From: Bacteroidota bacterium
Lineage (GTDB): Bacteria; Bacteroidota; Bacteroidia; Bacteroidales; Prolixibacteraceae
NCBI GenBank assembly: GCA_023251455.1
Contig: JAHEYT010000026.1
Location: 92,461-156,460, forward strand
DNA length: 64,000 nt
Reading direction: 5' to 3'
In this document: positions 62,056-64,000 of the stretch, piece after piece
Numbering within the stretch: the first letter of the stretch is position 1
Layout: each line of letters begins with the position of its first letter
The notes under the pieces: model-generated
Told to the model about the DNA's origin: nothing
Database searches by the model: none
The model's input: only the letters and a program-made list of their open reading frames with translations
Translations under genes and position numbers: made by a program

Positions 62056-64000
62056 ATGACTAACAAAGTATTATTATTCGTATTCATTTATTCAATGATT
62101 GCCCTTTCTTGTAGCAATTCATCGAAGAACAACAATGATTCATTTTCTAAGAGAGTTTATAATGGCACTTACCATGGTAAAAATTTAGACAGGATAGCAT
62201 TTCCTTTGGGTGGACTAGGCTCTGGAATGATTAGTCTAGAAGGAACAGGAGCTTTTTCTCAGGTTTCTGTACGCAATTCTCCTGATGTTTTCAGTGAACC
62301 CCTTATGTTTGCAGCTATTTCAGTAAAAGGGAAGGAAAATGGAGCAAAAATTTTGGAAGGTCCTGTCCCCAAATGGAAATATTTTGGGAGTCCTAATACC
62401 GCTCGTGGGGGGGAACGGACTTCATATGGTCTGCCCCGTTTTGAAAATGCAGATTTTACTGCGCGATTTCCTTTTGCTACAATCAATCTGAACGATCAGG
62501 ATATTCCACTGGAAGTGAAAATTACTGGATGGAGTCCATTTATTCCTACAGATGCAGATCAATCTAGTTTGCCATTTGGCGCAATGGAGTATTCATTCAA
62601 AAATACTAGCTCATCCACAGTCGAGACAGTCTTCTCTTTTCATTCCAATAATTTCATGAGATTGGGCAAAGGTAAAAATTCGATCGAACCCATCTCAAAC
62701 GGATTTATCTTGAGACAAAAAGCGGATGAAAAGGAATCACAAACACAAGGAGATTTTGCCATATATACAGATCAATCATCAACTAAAGTTGATAACTGCT
62801 GGTTCAGAGGTGGTTGGTTTGATGCGTTAAGTATTGTATGGAAAAATGTAGAAGAAGCTAATCTGGTTCAAAACGTAGCAATCAAAAATGATTCGCCTGG
62901 AGCTTCACTTTATGTGCCAGTTAAACTTGAACCCAACGAAGAAAAAACAGTCAGGGTGATGATGACTTGGTACGTGCCAAATTCCAAAATCCGGTTGGGA
63001 GGTGATTCAGATGTAAAACCGAAATGTGATCCATCTTCTGGATGTTGTGAATCTCCATACTATCAGCCCTGGTATTCTGGAAAATTTGCTAATATCAGTG
63101 AAGCTGCCAACTATTGGGCTAACAATTACAATGAGCTGAAATCAAAATCACAGCTATTCACTGATGCTTTTTATAGCAGTACTCTTCCTTCTGAAGTTCT
63201 TGAGGCAGTTGGGGCTAATCTTTCCATTTTAAAATCTCCGACTGTTTTACGGCAACGCGATGGGAAACTTTGGGCATGGGAAGGTTGCAATGACAATTCT
63301 GGTTGCTGCGAAGGCTCTTGCACTCATGTATGGAATTATGCGCAAGCTATTCCTCATCTATTTCCTGCTTTGGAACGAACCCTTCGTCAAACAGAATTCA
63401 ACGAGAGCCAAAACCCATCAGGACACCAGACTTTCCGTTCCGCTTTACCTATAAGAGCAAAAGTCCATGATTTTTATGCAGCTGCTGATGGACAATTAGG
63501 GGGAATCATGAAAGTTTACCGTGATTGGCGAATCAGTGGTGACAACCAGTGGCTGAAGGACTTTTATCCTAAAGTAAAAGCAAGTATGGATTATTGCATT
63601 GAAACCTGGGATCCACGTCACAAAGGCGTCTTGGAAGAGCCACACCATAATACATACGATATAGAATTCTGGGGACCGGATGGCATGTGTACTAGTTTTT
63701 ACCTAGGTGCATTAACATCAATTTCTCAAATGGGCAGTTTTCTAAATGAAGATGTATTGAAATACCAACAACTGCTGGAAGCTGGGAAAAAATTTATGCG
63801 TGACAGTTTGTACGATGGGGAATACTTTTACCAGAAAATTCAGTGGCAAGGATTAAAAGCTCCCAATCCCATTGATTTATCGAAAAACATGTGGAATTCA
63901 GATTATTCAGAAGAAGCTAAAATCTTGTTAGAAAAGGAAGGTCCCAAATACCAATACGGAAAAGGCTGCCTTTCCGATGGAGTACTTGGATTCTGGATGG
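62056..64000 (+). CDS. GH116-type glycoside hydrolase lipoprotein, 3' end outside window
   Basis: The frame from ATG 62056 stays open to the window edge (648 residues visible). A lipobox is seen (YSMIALSCSNSS, cysteine at about 19). The N-terminal GBA2-like part has LDRIAFPLGGLGSGMISLEG and DQDIPLEVKITGWSPFIPTD. The DUF608 part has GCCEGSCTHVWNYAQAIPHL, YRDWRISGDNQWLKDFYPKV and HHNTYDIEFWGPDGMCTSFY; D535 is the likely acid/base by alignment to GBA2. Two extra cysteine clusters stand out (CDPSSGCCES and CNDNSGCCEGSC). The truncated fragment at 42886-43461 is its closest relative in the window. The missing C-terminus is probably about 150-200 residues. Confidence 0.87.
   Translation, partial: MTNKVLLFVFIYSMIALSCSNSSKNNNDSFSKRVYNGTYHGKNLDRIAFPLGGLGSGMISLEGTGAFSQVSVRNSPDVFSEPLMFAAISVKGKENGAKILEGPVPKWKYFGSPNTARGGERTSYGLPRFENADFTARFPFATINLNDQDIPLEVKITGWSPFIPTDADQSSLPFGAMEYSFKNTSSSTVETVFSFHSNNFMRLGKGKNSIEPISNGFILRQKADEKESQTQGDFAIYTDQSSTKVDNCWFRGGWFDALSIVWKNVEEANLVQNVAIKNDSPGASLYVPVKLEPNEEKTVRVMMTWYVPNSKIRLGGDSDVKPKCDPSSGCCESPYYQPWYSGKFANISEAANYWANNYNELKSKSQLFTDAFYSSTLPSEVLEAVGANLSILKSPTVLRQRDGKLWAWEGCNDNSGCCEGSCTHVWNYAQAIPHLFPALERTLRQTEFNESQNPSGHQTFRSALPIRAKVHDFYAAADGQLGGIMKVYRDWRISGDNQWLKDFYPKVKASMDYCIETWDPRHKGVLEEPHHNTYDIEFWGPDGMCTSFYLGALTSISQMGSFLNEDVLKYQQLLEAGKKFMRDSLYDGEYFYQKIQWQGLKAPNPIDLSKNMWNSDYSEEAKILLEKEGPKYQYGKGCLSDGVLGFWM

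Noticed and set aside
1..64000. CRISPR arrays, intact insertion sequences, prophage genes or complete defence systems
   Set aside because: No regularly spaced repeats, transposase, integrase or phage structural genes were recognised; only the JetC and intron fragments at 26665-27127 remain.

Overview
The window comes from a Bacteroidota chromosome, most likely class Bacteroidia and plausibly a Marinilabiliales/Prolixibacteraceae-type environmental or gut anaerobe; the order-level guess is inference. Supporting evidence is the SusC/SusD pairs, the ECF-sigma/FecR cassette, GldD and GldE, the HU - tiny basic protein - RNase G order with mutY-ssb-gldE-gldD divergent from it, weak Shine-Dalgarno sequences and TAnnTTTG-type promoter boxes.

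Layout. 1-3.1 kb: end of a YcxB-like protein, a secreted hypothetical, a decayed cupin gene and an uncharacterised membrane protein. 3.2-12.3 kb: a complete potassium-uptake locus, kdpF-A-B-C, then a HAMP protein without a kinase domain, then kdpD-kdpE. A triple 9-bp repeat upstream is a candidate KdpE site, and an identical 40-nt repeat lies in two intercistronic gaps. 12.4-17.4 kb: intact cupin, ThuA-like protein, small membrane protein, GH78-type rhamnosidase and GH43-like protein. 17.5-19.8 kb (minus): pgl and zwf. 19.9-24.1 kb (minus): 4'-phosphopantetheinyl transferase, gldD, gldE, ssb, mutY. 24.1-26.3 kb (plus): HU, a 30-residue basic protein, RNase G. 26.4-27.13 kb: tRNA-Ser(CGA) followed by a scar holding a fragment of a JetC (Wadjet, MukB-like) gene and the 3' tip of a group II intron.

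27.2-64 kb is a large glycan-utilisation region. Part one: a LacI regulator with two matching operator-like palindromes, then GH172, fucI, a mutarotase-like lipoprotein, a fucP-type symporter, susC, susD, a small FN3-like lipoprotein and a strong terminator. These are followed by a thioredoxin-fold protein, GH116 remnants flanking an intact GH172, and a ribulokinase. Part two: ECF sigma, FecR anti-sigma, a SusC with an STN signalling domain, SusD, then two related proteins of unrecognised family alternating with GH116, GH172 and a second GH116 that runs off the window.

My reading is that the region degrades a polymer containing D-arabinofuranose. GH172 is known to include alpha-D-arabinofuranosidases, and GH116 is reported to include a beta-D-arabinofuranosidase. 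FucI-type isomerases convert D-arabinose to D-ribulose, FucP also carries D-arabinose, and a ribulokinase would give D-ribulose 5-phosphate directly. No fuculose kinase, fuculose-phosphate aldolase or ribulose-phosphate epimerase is visible, which argues against L-fucose or L-arabinose as the main sugar. No GH183 endo-enzyme was recognised. The paralogous unknown proteins at 52.6 and 59.7 kb are candidates for a new glycan-active family that might fill that gap.
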